A stretch of DNA of 60,000 nucleotides, from the NCBI RefSeq assembly GCF_000003815.2, contig NC_049979.1:13407605-13467604 (forward strand), given 5' to 3'. Of this stretch, positions 23,439 to 36,600 are shown in pieces; the first letter of the stretch is position 1; each line of letters starts with the position of its first letter. Origin of the DNA: Branchiostoma floridae (lineage: Eukaryota > Chordata > Leptocardii > Amphioxiformes > Branchiostomatidae). The notes beneath the pieces are model-generated. The model worked only from the letters and a program-made list of their open reading frames with translations, was not told where the DNA came from and ran no database searches. Both the position numbers and the translations under genes were made by a program.

Positions 23439-26400
23439 CTAAGGTAGGCAGATTTCCTTTTTGTCTTGCAGTGGCTATCTTGTGATACACGTTGACATGA
23501 CTGATACATGTAGTACTTTAGGCCTAGGAAAAATGCTGTGTTTTCTGTTTCAGTTCAGAAAAAAAAGGGATTGTTTTTTTTTTTCTTGTAATTTTTTTAG
23601 GCTGGCTTAACTCTAATGATACATATTACAAAATAGTTGAACAAAGTAAACTGAAATGCATGGTAACACTTGTCTTTCAATGTCAAACTTTCATTTTGTT
23701 CCATTATACAATTTTATCCTTCATGAGATAGGACAAGCAGTGTTTTACTTGAATAGGAACCGGACTGAATAAAAAAAGTCTAACTAGAAATATGTGACCT
23801 GACTGTCCACCCAAAAAGAAGTCTAGGTTCGGCAGGATTTTTTAGGTTAGGTAGGGAAACACATTTTTCCTAGGTCTTAGCACCTTTTTGTTTACTCACA
23901 TCTTGAAGCTATTAGTTTCTTCTTGATGATTGTCACAAGAGAATAAGTTTGTTTATTTTTATTTATCCAGGGGTACATGTCGCCTGGCTGGCGTTTTTCA
24001 AAGATCCCTGGGGGGAAACCCCCGTACATACATAACAATAAACGATAACAATATAAAATCAATTAAATGGTGACACAGCAAGAATTGGCAAATAATAACG
24101 CAATTCAACTAAGACAAAATAAGGCAAGTCAATTGTACAACATTAATCCTAATATAACTCCGAAATCATAAATGAAATCAAATAGGTAATGGGAATTTGC
24201 ATACCAATGTGAACAAAAAAAGACATGACAGATTGCATATTAGACCATGTGGTATTCTGCTGTGTAGATGGTTTTGAAAGTGGAGATAGATGATGCTGTT
24301 CTTAAGTGTGCAGGTAGCGAGTTCCACAAAGCTGCACCAGAAAACGAGAGAGACTTCTTCTTGTATTGTAACTGTGTTTTTGGTAGTTGAAGCCCCCCCT
24401 GTGTACTGTGCCGGGTGTGGTGCGAGTGTGTGTCTGCAGATGTAGTGAAGAGTTGGGAAATGTGTGGAGGAAACATACCGTTGAGAGCCTTGAACATGAA
24501 AACAGCCTTAGCTCTTCTGTGGTGCTGTGCTACAGGGGTCCAGCCTAGTGAATTCAAGACAGTTTCCCTAGGAGTGTAGTGGCTGCACCCTAATATTACC
24601 CTGCCCGCCCTATATTGTAACTTTTGGAGTTTGTCTATGGCCCCTTTACCTCCCTGGCCCCATACAGTACTGCAATATTGAATGTGGGGGAGGAACAGAC
24701 TAGTGTAGATTGTCAACAGCACTTGTCTGTTTAGGTATGGCCTTAGACACTTCATGATGCCAATTATCTGCGACAGCTTCTTATTGACATGGAGAAAGTG
24801 GTCATTCTTAGGATCTATGCCATGATGATAGAAGTTTGATTTATTCTGTCTGCTCGCAGGTGGAAGGAAAAGGAAATGGCATCAAGACGGTGATCCCCAA
24901 CATGACCGAAGTTGCCAAGGCACTTAGCCGCCCAGCCACATGTAAGTAACTGATTGTTGTTGGTGTGTCTGTTAAAAAATCAGTTTCAGGTGTTAAGTTG
25001 TATGAATAAAGTAATAACTGGTTGGATTGATGACCCTCACCACAGAAATTTAAAAAGTGCTGAATGAGAGGGCAGTGAAGCTTTTGTCATTTAGGAGACA
25101 GTGTGAAGATCTTTGCTAGGTATAGTCACAAGATTAAATTTCCAGCTGCCTTGGTGCAAGACTTGTAAGTTAATAGAAAAGGAATGCTTTGTTCTGCAGA
25201 CACAACTAAGTTCTTCGGCTGTGAGCTTGGTGCGCAGACCCAATTGGATGTGAAGAATGATCGCTACATCGTGAACGGTGCCCATGATGCTGCTAAGCTG
25301 CAAGACTTGCTCGACATCTTCATCAAAAAGTTCGTCCTCTGCCAAGAGTGCGACAACCCAGAAACTAATCTGGTAAGCAGAGTACCACTCGGGATACTTC
25401 AATCCTGGGTCATAGACTACTATACAAATAGAACTGTCTGGAGCTTAAACTTTAAGCACACACACATAGTTTGTATATGGATGGTAAATATTGGAGGATT
25501 ACAGCATTGCACTGAGAGGATATACAGGAATGACAAGCAATGATCTATTTGAGGAAGAAAACTAAAGGTTGTAGGTCTCAATCATGGAGCTAATCAGTCA
25601 TGGCAACCTGTTTTTATAGAGTTTTATACTTGCTATTAGACTACACAGTAGTTCTCCTCAACTCATGACTGTTGATTTTTTTCTTATTTTCAGAAAGTCT
25701 TTGTCAAGAAAGGAGTGATTGCCCAGCACTGTATTGCCTGTGGCCACTCAGGCATGCTTGACATGACCCACAAGCTCACCACGTACATTCTCAAGTACCC
25801 ACCAGATCAGGTATGAGCTCCTTCTGATAGTGCTGCTGGCAGCTTCAGCTGGGTTCTAAGAGAAGTCATGGTCATTTTGCTTCAAACAATTAAAAAGCTA
25901 GAAAAATTGATGTGATAGATTTTGTTACATGAATTCAACGAAAAAGAAGCATCTATGGACGCATGAACTCACATAAATGAAATGCTTTGTAGATGCTTTC
26001 TAAGCTACTTGTGAAATATCTGATTTGAAGAATTTTGCATTGAGATTGTTGTACTGAGCCTCTGACATAACAAATCACATCACACAAATAAGATTATAAA
26101 GTTATAAACTGATATATGTAGTACCATCCTTTTCTTAGACTCAAAGCCTCCAATCTGACTTTTTGCGCCATTAGAGGCAGATTAATTTATCCTTTCCCTG
26201 TCTCCAATGTGCAGACCAAAGCCAAGGATACCCCCAGTAAGACGGACTCCAAGCGCAAGCGTGACAAGAAGGGGAAGCAGCAGCAGGAGAATGGGACTGA
26301 CGGTGGGTCGCCCACCTCACACAGCCCCCCTCCAGATAAGGAGGTGAGTTAGTGCATTTACAAACTTCCTTTACTGTAGGGAGATGTTCAAAGATGTTAT

Positions 26401-28818
26401 ATCAAGGGTCTTTACATGACATGGTATGAAAGCTACCCAGAGTGTATGCCAACTGTGCTGATAAAATGTATCAAGTTGCTGTAGCTCTATCAACAATTAG
26501 CTAAAGACACAGAGACTTGATGTTTTTGGATATGGCACATGAGTTTGTTTAATGATTTTTTTATTGACATGTTGTATGTGTGTATGTTGCAAACTATATG
26601 TGTCCAAGTATTATGTGTATTACTCCTGGAAGACTAGTTGTTGCAATGATATGTTAACAACTAAAGGAGTCAATGAACAATAAACAATAAACAACTGCAT
26701 GAGAAATATATCACACAGAAGCAACCAGCTTGTAGATGATATAGTAGGTGGTGCTGTTTTTTAAAGAAAGACTGTTGATCCTCAGGACGACGACTGGGGC
26801 GATGATGGTGACTGGTCCGTGGATACGAGTGCCGAGGCGGTGGCTGCTCGTATGGAGCAGCTCCTGACCGACGGCGCCAAGGCCATAACTCTGAACGACG
26901 ACTTGGTCAAGACTGTTGAGGAACGTCTCAACCTCTTCTTTGAGTTTGTCAAGGTGAGTGAAAGGCTTTAACATTTAGGCTATATATGAAAATGTGCCAA
27001 TAGAGTGTGGGAGAATGTATTTGGCCCATTGTTGAGAAGTCCTGAGCAGAAACAAGAAATGATGACAAGCAATAGAAGTTACATTGTAATCACGTTCATA
27101 TCAAAGAAGCAATTTTTCTCAGTCCTTACATACTTATCAAACCTGTTGTTTGATCATGGTTGTTTGATCATGGGACTATGTTTTTTTCACATGTGTACTG
27201 AGTAAACTAGTAGAACTAGAGGGGTTAGTTGTTACGTCTTTTCTACAGTTTTCAGTTCTCAGTTTCAGATGTGACAGATTCGTTGTGTATTCTGACTGTG
27301 ACTTGTGTTTAGGCCAAGCGTGACGCAGGTCAGATTGAGGGGAATGACAAGGAGATCTTCGCCGAGGCCGAGCGCCTCGAGGTCCATGAGAAGGGCATCC
27401 TTGTGCTGTGTGAGCTACTGCTGGATGACAAGATGGTCACCCAGCTCAAGAAGTACCGCAAAATTTTCCTCCGGGTAAGTGTTGCGACTTGCAGCCTTAT
27501 TCCTTATAGCTTCCAAGTTCATTTTCTCTACTGCTAAACCAATCAAGGTTTCATTGCTTTTGTTATATGTGAATGTTGCAAGATGTCAAGATACTTCATA
27601 TATTTTGTGGGGAATGACATATATGCTTTATTTGATTTGTACATGACCAAAATGAAGGGATTTTATTTTAAATTTTATTGTTTAATGTAGATAGGCTTGG
27701 TGCAGCAAGTTAAATGTCGTCATATTATAACAATAGGACCACCAACCTGGAATACCACTTCCTAGATACTGCTATTCAATATAGCAGTTTGTAATGGGTT
27801 TTAATACTACAGCCTCTCCCATGTCACAGTTCTGCTACGAGAGCCCCAAAACCCAGAAGAACCTGCTGGGAGGGTTTGAGCAGCTGGTGAACCTTCACAA
27901 GGACGTCCTGCTGCCCAAGGTGGCCGTGCTGCTGAAGATCATGTACGACCTGGACCTGGTGGATGAGGAGGTCATCCTGCAGTGGGGAGACAAGGTACCC
28001 TGGAGTCATAGGGTTTATTCCTAGTGCAGCAGGTTCAGGATCACTGATGTATCTGCTACTCTTTCATTCTAGTCAATTTCATGGTACAAGAGTCACCATG
28101 TCAACATGCCTTCGTCTTGGATTAAATTAGAATTCACTTGTAAAATGACTGGTATCACACTTTTCTCAAGTTCAAGTCATGAAACCCTTCGTAGTTGCTT
28201 CAATGAATCATTAGACACTCAGATTACTATTAGAAGCTTTTGGGAAGTTTTAGTAAAAAAGGGGGTAAGGCTGTGAAAGGATCTTGGCAAGTTTTGAAAC
28301 AGTATGGGCACTTCCCACGCAGTAGCTTATGCACTGTCAGAACTTGCCAATGTCTTGGGACTGACCTTGCTGTTTTACTGGGCAGGTTTCTAAGAAGTAC
28401 GTGTCCAAGGAGCTGTCCCAGCAGATCCACGACAAGGCCGCTCCCTTCATCACCTGGCTGAAGGAGGCTGAGGAGGAGACCAGTGAGGATGAGGACGAGG
28501 TGGAGGTGAGTACCACAGGACTGGGGCAGAATATGCTAAATAGAAAACCGGGCTGGAGCCTTAGGGCAGCCAAAAAATGCCATCTGTGCGTTGTTGTGTA
28601 CTTTTCGTTACTAGCTGCTGAAGAACACGCAAGACAGAACAGGGCTGATTTCATACATTTAAGAGATGAGAAATTGACGTTTTGTTTCATCTGAAGGGAT
28701 TAACTGAGTTTTTTTCTCCCAGGTTGTATATGACAACAAAGCCACCGAGCTGAAAACTGAAAAGGTGCCCACCAACAACCAGGAGGAAGAGGATGACCTG
28801 GACATTGATGCCATCTAG
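23372..28818 (+). CDS. EIF5: Eukaryotic translation initiation factor 5 (eIF5)
   Basis: Ten coding exons join to 427 residues (human 431): 23372-23443, 24860-24941, 25200-25372, 25694-25810, 26215-26343, 26786-26953, 27313-27474, 27830-27994, 28386-28505, 28723-28818. eIF5 is the GTPase-activating protein for eIF2 in the scanning 43S complex in the cytoplasm and promotes start-codon recognition. The N-terminus [10 protein letters not shown] contains the catalytic Arg15. The zinc ribbon cysteines are at 99/102 (LCQEC) and 122/125 (HCIAC). A lysine-rich, then acidic linker (exons 5-6, [10 protein letters not shown]) leads to the C-terminal W2 HEAT domain, which binds eIF2-beta, eIF3 and eIF1, with [11 protein letters not shown] and the terminal DLDIDAI. 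The frame is intact throughout. Identification is near certain. Confidence 0.97.
23945..24845 (-). mobile_element. 5'-truncated non-LTR retrotransposon (LINE) 3' end in EIF5 intron 1
   Basis: On the minus strand, coding sequence reads from about 24,830 into a 171-codon frame (24755-24240) typical of the region after the reverse-transcriptase core in Jockey/CR1/L2-like LINEs: [20 protein letters not shown], then [28 protein letters not shown] and [13 protein letters not shown]. It closes normally at 24240, is followed by a roughly 290-bp 3' part, and ends in a GGATAAATAAAAATAAA-type simple tail near 23,950. The RT core itself is missing. The frame is open in this part, so the insertion is not very old. 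Opposite orientation to EIF5. Confidence 0.8.
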
Positions 28819-31015
28819 AGACATCACACAAAACTGCATTCTCATACTACTGTTTCAACAGATAAACTGGCTGTAGTCTGAACAGTTTAGTAACATAATA
28901 CATTCAATATTACAGCCATGGCTTAGACATTATGAAATATATATAGACTTAACAGCGGTCTTGAAGTTACAGTTGTTGGATGTAAGTTCTGCTTATACTG
29001 ACTGGAAAAACTACACATCCTAACAACAAGGCCAAGATTACCATTAATGACAATGGCCAGAAAAGCATTTGGTGTAATAATGTTTATCACAAATAAAGTT
29101 CATACTTGTTGTTATACCACAGAAGTTGGTGGCATTTAAGTTTGTAAAACTTCTGCTCAAAGTTATCAATGGTGATACTGAAGCTTTTTTGGACAAAACT
29201 GCTGTTGGAGAAAATACAAATGCTGAGATGTCCACAGCTGAAGGTTTAGAACTGACCAGTGGCTTACGTTGAAATTGTACATGCAATGCAGCATGGATGT
29301 TAAATACACCTTCCTATGGGCATTCCTAAACAATCGGCAACTTCAATTGCTTTTGCTGTATATCTTGAGAACAAATAGAGTACAAGTAGTTCTTGCAACT
29401 GCTCAATGTGAAGTGAGGCTGGCATGTTATGTGCTGTACAGCACCCACATGCTGTATACACAAGTTACATGCTCGAAAAATTATCTACAAGAACTTATGA
29501 ACAGAAAACATTACATTTAAGTGCAAGCACAGTTGCCTCCACCTGAACCATATACTATGACAGAAGAATCCTGGAGTTTCAAGTTACTTACAAGAAAAAA
29601 TATTGGTTAGCAACTTGCATTACTGATGAGAAGATTAAGCATTCCTCCGAGCTTATCCTTCCACTTGAGTAAGAAGGCACCATGTAGCTCAACATTTATC
29701 AAGATGTGAATCTGTATATTGCAAATTTTAGTAGTTAAGTGATGTTCAATGTAGTGGAAAGTGTCTGTCCTAGAGAAAATATTGTTGGAGTGCTGTTAAG
29801 TTTGGTTTACCTTAGTTATGAGTAAGTGGACATGAATAAGTGGAAATAAATAATGCTGTGCTATCAAATGTGTTTATTGAGCACTATCTCTGTCACTTGA
29901 GCACTATCACTATCCCTAGTTATGTGCTGTCTGAACAGTGTCCAGCGTTTACTTGGTTACTGCATGCAGTGATTTCAACAACACAGTAAAAGCACTCGGG
30001 GCACCTTATCTATCTAGTTATCTTCAGCACGTCAATCATTGTTTCAATGGTCAAATAAAATCTGGAGTTTTAGAATTTCTATAACATGGAGACCTATATA
30101 ATATATTCTAAAAAATGAACACTGAAGACTAAGAATACACCAAAATAGAATTTATTCCCAAAGCAAGATGAATAGAAACACACAGAAATGGAATGTCCCG
30201 ATGTCTACCAATCTCACCAGTTTAATATCTCTAACATGTACTGTTCCCAGAATAACTTTAAAACCCTTATGTACCTGTTTTACAAAGTGTCATTCATTAC
30301 CTAGGCCTGTTTGCAACATTATTTTTTCTTTATTCAACTTCATTGATTCATGAGAAGAAACACCTCCATAAAATAAGGGTTACTGGAATTTGACAGACTA
30401 TAAAATAGAGCTGCTGTTCTTCCTGGTAAATTCCTAATTGATTACAAAAATTTCTGAGTAGCCCAGGAAAAGTCAACTTCTTGTAACAAAACCGATATAC
30501 AAGTACATTTAAGACTGTGTACACACAAATCTATATACAGGGTAAATACTTTAAAAACATATTTACAATTTTCATGTACAGAATGCTACAAGGCACCAGA
30601 GAAGTACTACATAGGGGGCAATTGCACTTCTTCCCTACATTAGGCAAGAACTGAAGGACGGGCAAGTGACTGGGTAATTTCTAATCTAGCTAGATTCCTG
30701 TGCCAAGGCGAGAAGGCTTCATGAACTCAAAATCATGATTCTGAACAATAAAAATTTATTCTAAAAATATGGTTAAATGTTGACCCTTTTTGTGCTAGAT
30801 ACTTTATTACTAAAAGTGTTAAAATAGAATAAAATGTGCAAAATTTTTACACAAACTAATAAGTTTGCTTTGTACACTAAACTGCATGAAAGTAAAATAA
30901 TCTAATATACAATTTTGCAAGAATACTGTACAAGAATAAGCAGTGAACAGGCCTCAAACGTAGAGCTTCCTGAGGACACCTACAAGGTCAAGGTTACATT
31001 TTCAACAGGCACCAG
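28819..31015. other. Convergent 3' UTRs of EIF5 (+) and NIN/NINL (-)
   Basis: No coding frame of note. Candidate EIF5 poly(A) signals are AATAAA at 29092-29097 and 29845-29850, the latter followed by TGTG-rich sequence. Candidate NIN/NINL signals, AATAAA on the minus strand, are at 30803-30808 and 30755-30760. The two genes thus end tail to tail within about 1-2 kb. Confidence 0.55.
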
Positions 31016-33641
31016 CTATATGACAGCAGGGCAGACCTTCCTAAGGACCCTGACCAGAGAGAGGTTTTTCTCCGCGAGTAGATGGCTGCTGCGCTCGGCC
31101 TCCTTCTGGCGCTGCTCTGTGACCTGCAGGGCCTTCATGAGCTGAGCATTCTCCACGTACAAGTCCTTCACCAACAGGTCAGACCGACAGGTCTTCGACA
31201 ACTGAGAACAGAAAGAACAGAACAGTCAACAAAGTAGTCATTTTCAAGAGGAATGAAACAGCAAATCATACAGAATAATAGTAAGCTACAGGAGTAACAT
31301 TTCATAGGCTGGGTTGACATGTCCAGAAAAGTCTTTTACTTCATTGGTTGCAAGAGTGCATGGTATCAAGGTTACTGATCAGCAGCCAAACTAGTTTATA
31401 ACTTCAAAGTTTGTTTTCTTCAGGCAAAAAAATACATTTATTTCTGTCTTATTTTCTAACATCTCAGTCTTTAAGAAATTAAATCAAACCATTTGAAAGA
31501 GTCTTCTAGTACTTGGATTTTGCAACAGGCTACTAAAAGCAGGGTAGATACATCCTTGATAACACTTAAAGCTGTGTAAAGAAAGTCTCACCTGTTCCTT
31601 GAGTTTGTTAGTTTGTTCATTTAAGACAGTGTGCATTTTGGCCAGCTTGTTGTCCAGCTCTTCCTTGTCCTGTTTCAGTTTGGACACTGTCTTCTCGTGG
31701 CCCTGCTGGGCGGTCATCAGCAGTTTGTTGGTCTCCGTAGAACGCTGCTCCAGCGCCACTTCCAGCTCACGACACCGCCGCTCCTTCTCAATCACCTGAG
31801 ATGAGGAAATAACAATGTCTTTAACTTCAGGATTGGGGAAGGAGATGAGTGGCAACAGTTGACATGGGAAAAACAGGTTAACCCTTGTAGGACTTGAAAG
31901 AAACATCAGTCTGTGATGATCCTACATTGCCCTGAGCATTTTTTCTACTGGAGCAAAGCATCATCAAAGTGTGCATTATCTCCAATACTGGCATACAAAA
32001 AATGCAATACAATAACATACTAGTACCATTCCTGTCACTCCCCATAGCTAGGCTAGCATTGCACAGTATCTATCATAAATATGCACAATTGTACAGGATG
32101 GTCATTCCTTGGTCTTGAGTTCTAACATTCTGGATGTATTATGACTTTTGCATGCATTAGTTCACCCAGCTGTGCCGGTAATAGTAATACTGATGACTGC
32201 CATGCAGCTATACTGAAGCAACTTTACCTCTCATCTGTTAAGACTGGAGGTGTGTTACTTTCCTGACACAAGTATTGCACATGCCATTATTATATTATCA
32301 CACGGTCCACCAATCCTTGTACCCATTCTCTGTCTTAACACCAAAACATGTTTTCTGCTTCACACTACAACATGCACGTCATGTACTGAGCAGACGTCCA
32401 GTCTGTGAATCATGCGTTGTTTGTGTGCATATTGTGTGCCTGGCTGTGAGTTCAGCCAGTCCAGCCACCACTCACTTGCAGCCTGGCGTTGTTCAGCTCC
32501 TCGGGCGCGACCTTGCCCTGGGACTCGGAGCGAACCTTCTCCAGTTCCATGTCGTGCTGCTCGTGGACGTGCTTCAGCTCTCGGTCCTGCTGAGACTTGC
32601 CGACCATCAACTCAGCATTGGCCTTCAGCAGCTGCAGGCCACAGCACACACACCAACACAGAACAGTTGTTGATTGGTGAGGGGGACGTGATCTGACACT
32701 GGTTATTGCACAAGCCCACATAGGCCATAATTTAAGGTTTAGTACTAGTACAAATGTAGTTTAGTGATTTATTGAAAATACTAAAATGCTGGAGAGGCGC
32801 TTAAATATTTTTTGATTTGAGAGAAGGATGGGTAAAATAACGAACTCTTCTGCATGCATTAGATGTACAACTGTGTAGCTACAAGATTGTGCATTCTACC
32901 CAGAACTGATAACAGAACTGTCTGTGACAGACCTTGTCTTTAACCTCCTGAAGCTCCTTGTTGAGCGTCTCCTTTTGCTCTTCCAGCAGGTTGAGTTTTG
33001 CCTGGGGAGGGGGGTAGGAATGGTTAAAGAAAACAGGGCACATACCAGAGGAAACTACCTGTCAGTGATGTAAAATGTCTTTATGTGGGTTTAAGTGTAC
33101 ATATTGCACAGGAGCCCCAGTGAGTGACATACAGATGCCAGATGTTGCCCCGGTTTGCACAGGTAGTTAATGGTGAACTTACCTCAGCGAATGTTGCAAA
33201 ATGAGGACATGTTGATGATTTAGCCAGTTAGCAACATGGGGCAATAGGTTTTCTGTGAGTTGACACATGCATCTAGAGCTGAGAGTTATGTACATTTATA
33301 ATCCTACATGTGCTTTTGTCTATTCATATTCTGTTGTGTCTTCTTGTTGATGCTTTGTTTGATTGCATGCATTTCTGGATGTGCAGTTAGACCTCTGTAT
33401 GCCCCCAGGCCTGCCCAGGCCCTACAGACTATGCATGCATCTAACTACTATTGCACAGGATCTCCAGCATGCAGTGACATCCCGGCCATGCTTGTTGTCT
33501 GTCTGTTGTTCCAACCTTGTCCAGGTTGTTGATGGCAGCCATGGCCTCCTCCTGCTCCTGTTTCACCATCACCAGCATCTCCTCCTTCTCACGCCGAGCG
33601 GCCTCCAGCTCCGAGCGCAGATCAACCAGCGTTATCTCCAG
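31016..33641 (-). CDS. NIN/NINL: NIN/NINL exons 24-28: C-terminal coiled coil and family C-terminus
   Basis: Exons: 33516-33641, 32933-33001, 32476-32631, 31592-31795, 31016-31201 (TAG). All are phase 0. Coiled-coil sequence continues (KTVSKLKQDKEELDNKLAKM), and the last exon holds the most conserved part of the family: KDLYVENAQLMKALQVTEQR, then KEAERSSHLLAEKNLSLVRV. The reading frame closes where vertebrate NIN/NINL proteins end, which makes the 3' boundary firm. Confidence 0.92.
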
Positions 33642-36600
33642 CTGTGGGGATGACAGCCAACCCACAGGCATCAACACAGGGCCGCTCCTACCTTCCATTA
33701 CGCCCCCTCAACACCAACTTGCATGGTCCCTTCATTCAGTAGCTAAGTTAGTACATTCAGAATCCAAATCTGTACATGGTGAAATTAACCTGGGACAAAC
33801 TGGGATGCTCTGTTCCCCTCTGCAACAAGCTAGAGATATAAATGGACGAATAGAAAGGTAAGATTTGCCATGATTTAGCTAAAATATAATAAGTACAATA
33901 AGTGCTGCACCACCAGCTACTGTTAGTTAGTACATTACTTGGTTGGAACGAGTTTTGCACCTTAACACCACCACCACCTTTATGAAATACATGTAATAAG
34001 GACCATGCTCCATTTCAACACCCTTATCTTCCTTCTTTCATGAGCAACACCCCCTACCCTCTGGTTGTCCCTCTGCAGGCCTGTGTTTTGCGCATTCAGT
34101 TCCTGGACACGATTGCGGAACTGTTTCTCAGCCTCCTTCTCCCGTTCTTTCTCTGCGACTTGGCGCTCGAGGGTGCCCTTCTGGTTTGCAAAGGCTTGGC
34201 GCTCCTCATCAAACGCACGTTTGAGCCGTTCCATCTGCTGGGTGAAATGAGCCTCGACCTGGTGTCAACATGATGGGGAGGTGTGAAGGATTTGTCACGT
34301 GACACGGACGATGGAAGGAAGTTGGTCAAGGGGAAAGCACAACTTGGGCTGAGGACATACATGGAGCAGGAGGGAGTATACTTAGGGAATAGTTGTATAC
34401 AGTACACTGGTGTTCCCTATTTGCCTGCACAAATGGTTACATTAACTTTGAATTGATATATGAGGAAAACATTCTACAATATGCAAAGGAATTAATTCAT
34501 TTACCAAGACCAGCAGAATTTGTACATCAAGTTTCAGGGAAACAAGGATCAGGTGAGACAACCCAACAGGTCAAGCATTTCATAGTGGATCTCAGACATT
34601 CAGTAAATTGAACCTGTGGTTCAGCACAATCAACTTCTTCCAAAATGTCAGCTTTATAAGTGGTGAGTTTAGAGTTAGTAATAGGAGGGTTAGTAAGATG
34701 TGATCAATAAACATCATAAAAAATTAGCAAAAATGTAGGTAACTGAACAATTTTAAATGATAATGATCCTTTTTTCCTGTTACATTCCTTTAACTGGAGC
34801 AAATGTGGCAAGATCAGAAGCTCATGGTAATTAAAGTTAGTACACAAACCAAAGTTCCCTTCCCTTGAATAGCAGCATGGCCTTTTACACACCGGATTGA
34901 AGGGAGTTAGGGTGCTGGATCACTAGGAATTATTCTGCATGTTGGTCACATTAACAGAGTCACAACCTGCACTGATCGAGCTGAATATTTCCATCAGCAC
35001 AGACCACAAATCAAAGGAATATCTCACTTCAACATCACTCTTTCAAATACCAGCACTTAAAATAATTATTGAAACAAATTCCTTTTGTTCGATATGTTAA
35101 TTGGAAAGTGAATCTTCAGCTCCTGTATCACCAATAAATTAATTGAAAAGTTGATCCATAAGACTGAGACACAGGGATGAGAAGTTGTTACCATTGGGCA
35201 TGCATGGTTAGAATGGAGTCATCATGGAACACATTTCAGCTTAGGTCTACCAAGTGCCAAATGGTCTTAGTACCCTCTCTTTCTCTCTCTGTAGCTCCTT
35301 CTGTCTGTACTCCTTCTCATCCTCCTTCTCTTGTTCTTTCCGTTGCAATTGTCCCTCTAGCTGCTGTATCTGGTACTGCAGATCGTCCTGCTGTCTCTCA
35401 GAGGATTTTTTCACAAGATCGATTTCACCCTGCAACTCTGTCTCCATCTGAAGGTGAGGCCAAATACTTGTCATGTAGAAAAGATGGTGGTCTTTGGGGT
35501 CTTATTCCACAGGGAGGTTTGACAGAGTCCCTCATGGGGAATGGTTTAATAGAGCAGACCCAAACAACAAACTTAACAGAATGTGTGCAGATGAAACTGA
35601 ATGGCAAGAATGTGCTTTGAGGGACTCACAACATAATGATTTAACAAAATGTGTGTCACAAGCATGTGCTATCATATGAAACATAAACAACAATAAGGCA
35701 GAAAGCATACAGACTTCAACAAATGCAGTGCTATACTGTACATTCAGTGGACACTTCTGAGAAGTGAATACATGAACAATACTGAAAAATGAGAGACTTG
35801 AAAATGGACAAGACTACAAAAACACGCAAACAAAATGATGGTGGATACTAAATCATGTTGATGAAACATAAATTTGGGTCAAACTGCTTGATTGATTTCT
35901 CCTGATTGTTCCCGAAATTGACATCCACCATAGACCTACTCCAGGGTGAGAAATGCCCCCTACCCTCTGTTTCTCGCGCTGCAGGTTGGAATTGATGGCC
36001 TCTGTTTCCTCAGCACGTTTACGGTATTGCCATGCTTCTTCCAGGTCAGAGTCTTTATTTTTCAGGAGGCCTTCCAGCGTAGCCGTCTTGTTGGCCAGCT
36101 CCTCTCGCTCACGATCAAACGTTTTCTGCAGCTGGTCTACCTCCCGATTGTGTTCTGCCTCAGCCTGGAGAAGTGAAAGGGCAAAGGTCATTGCCATAGT
36201 GACCACGAAGTGACTGGGGCTGTCACAGACTTGGATGACTGACATCTCTGCAGGTGTGATGTACAAGACACCCAGCTCTGGGTCCCAACCCCAGACCTTT
36301 CTCCTCACTACATTCCAAACTCAAGAACATTTTTCATGATTTTTTATGTACTATGAGTTGGTATTATATGATGAAACTGTAAGACTGTAAGAGCTTGTTG
36401 TGTCTAGAAAACTGCCCTTTTACCATTTTGAAACACTAGATATTTAATTTAGAATGCCCGGATCTATTATCTTGTGTGAAATTCTCCCTACCCGATCCTT
36501 CTCTCTCTGTAGGCTGTTGAGCTGCTGTTGAAGAGCTGACGTCGCACTCTTGAGTTCTTCAACTTTAGTCTTCTGCTGCTTTCCTTCATGCTTCTCTCTC

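Noticed and set aside
35177-35620. 147-codon plus-strand open frame over NIN/NINL exon 22
   Set aside because: Opposite strand of a coiled-coil exon; no domain, and the minus-strand reading is conserved in the ninein family.
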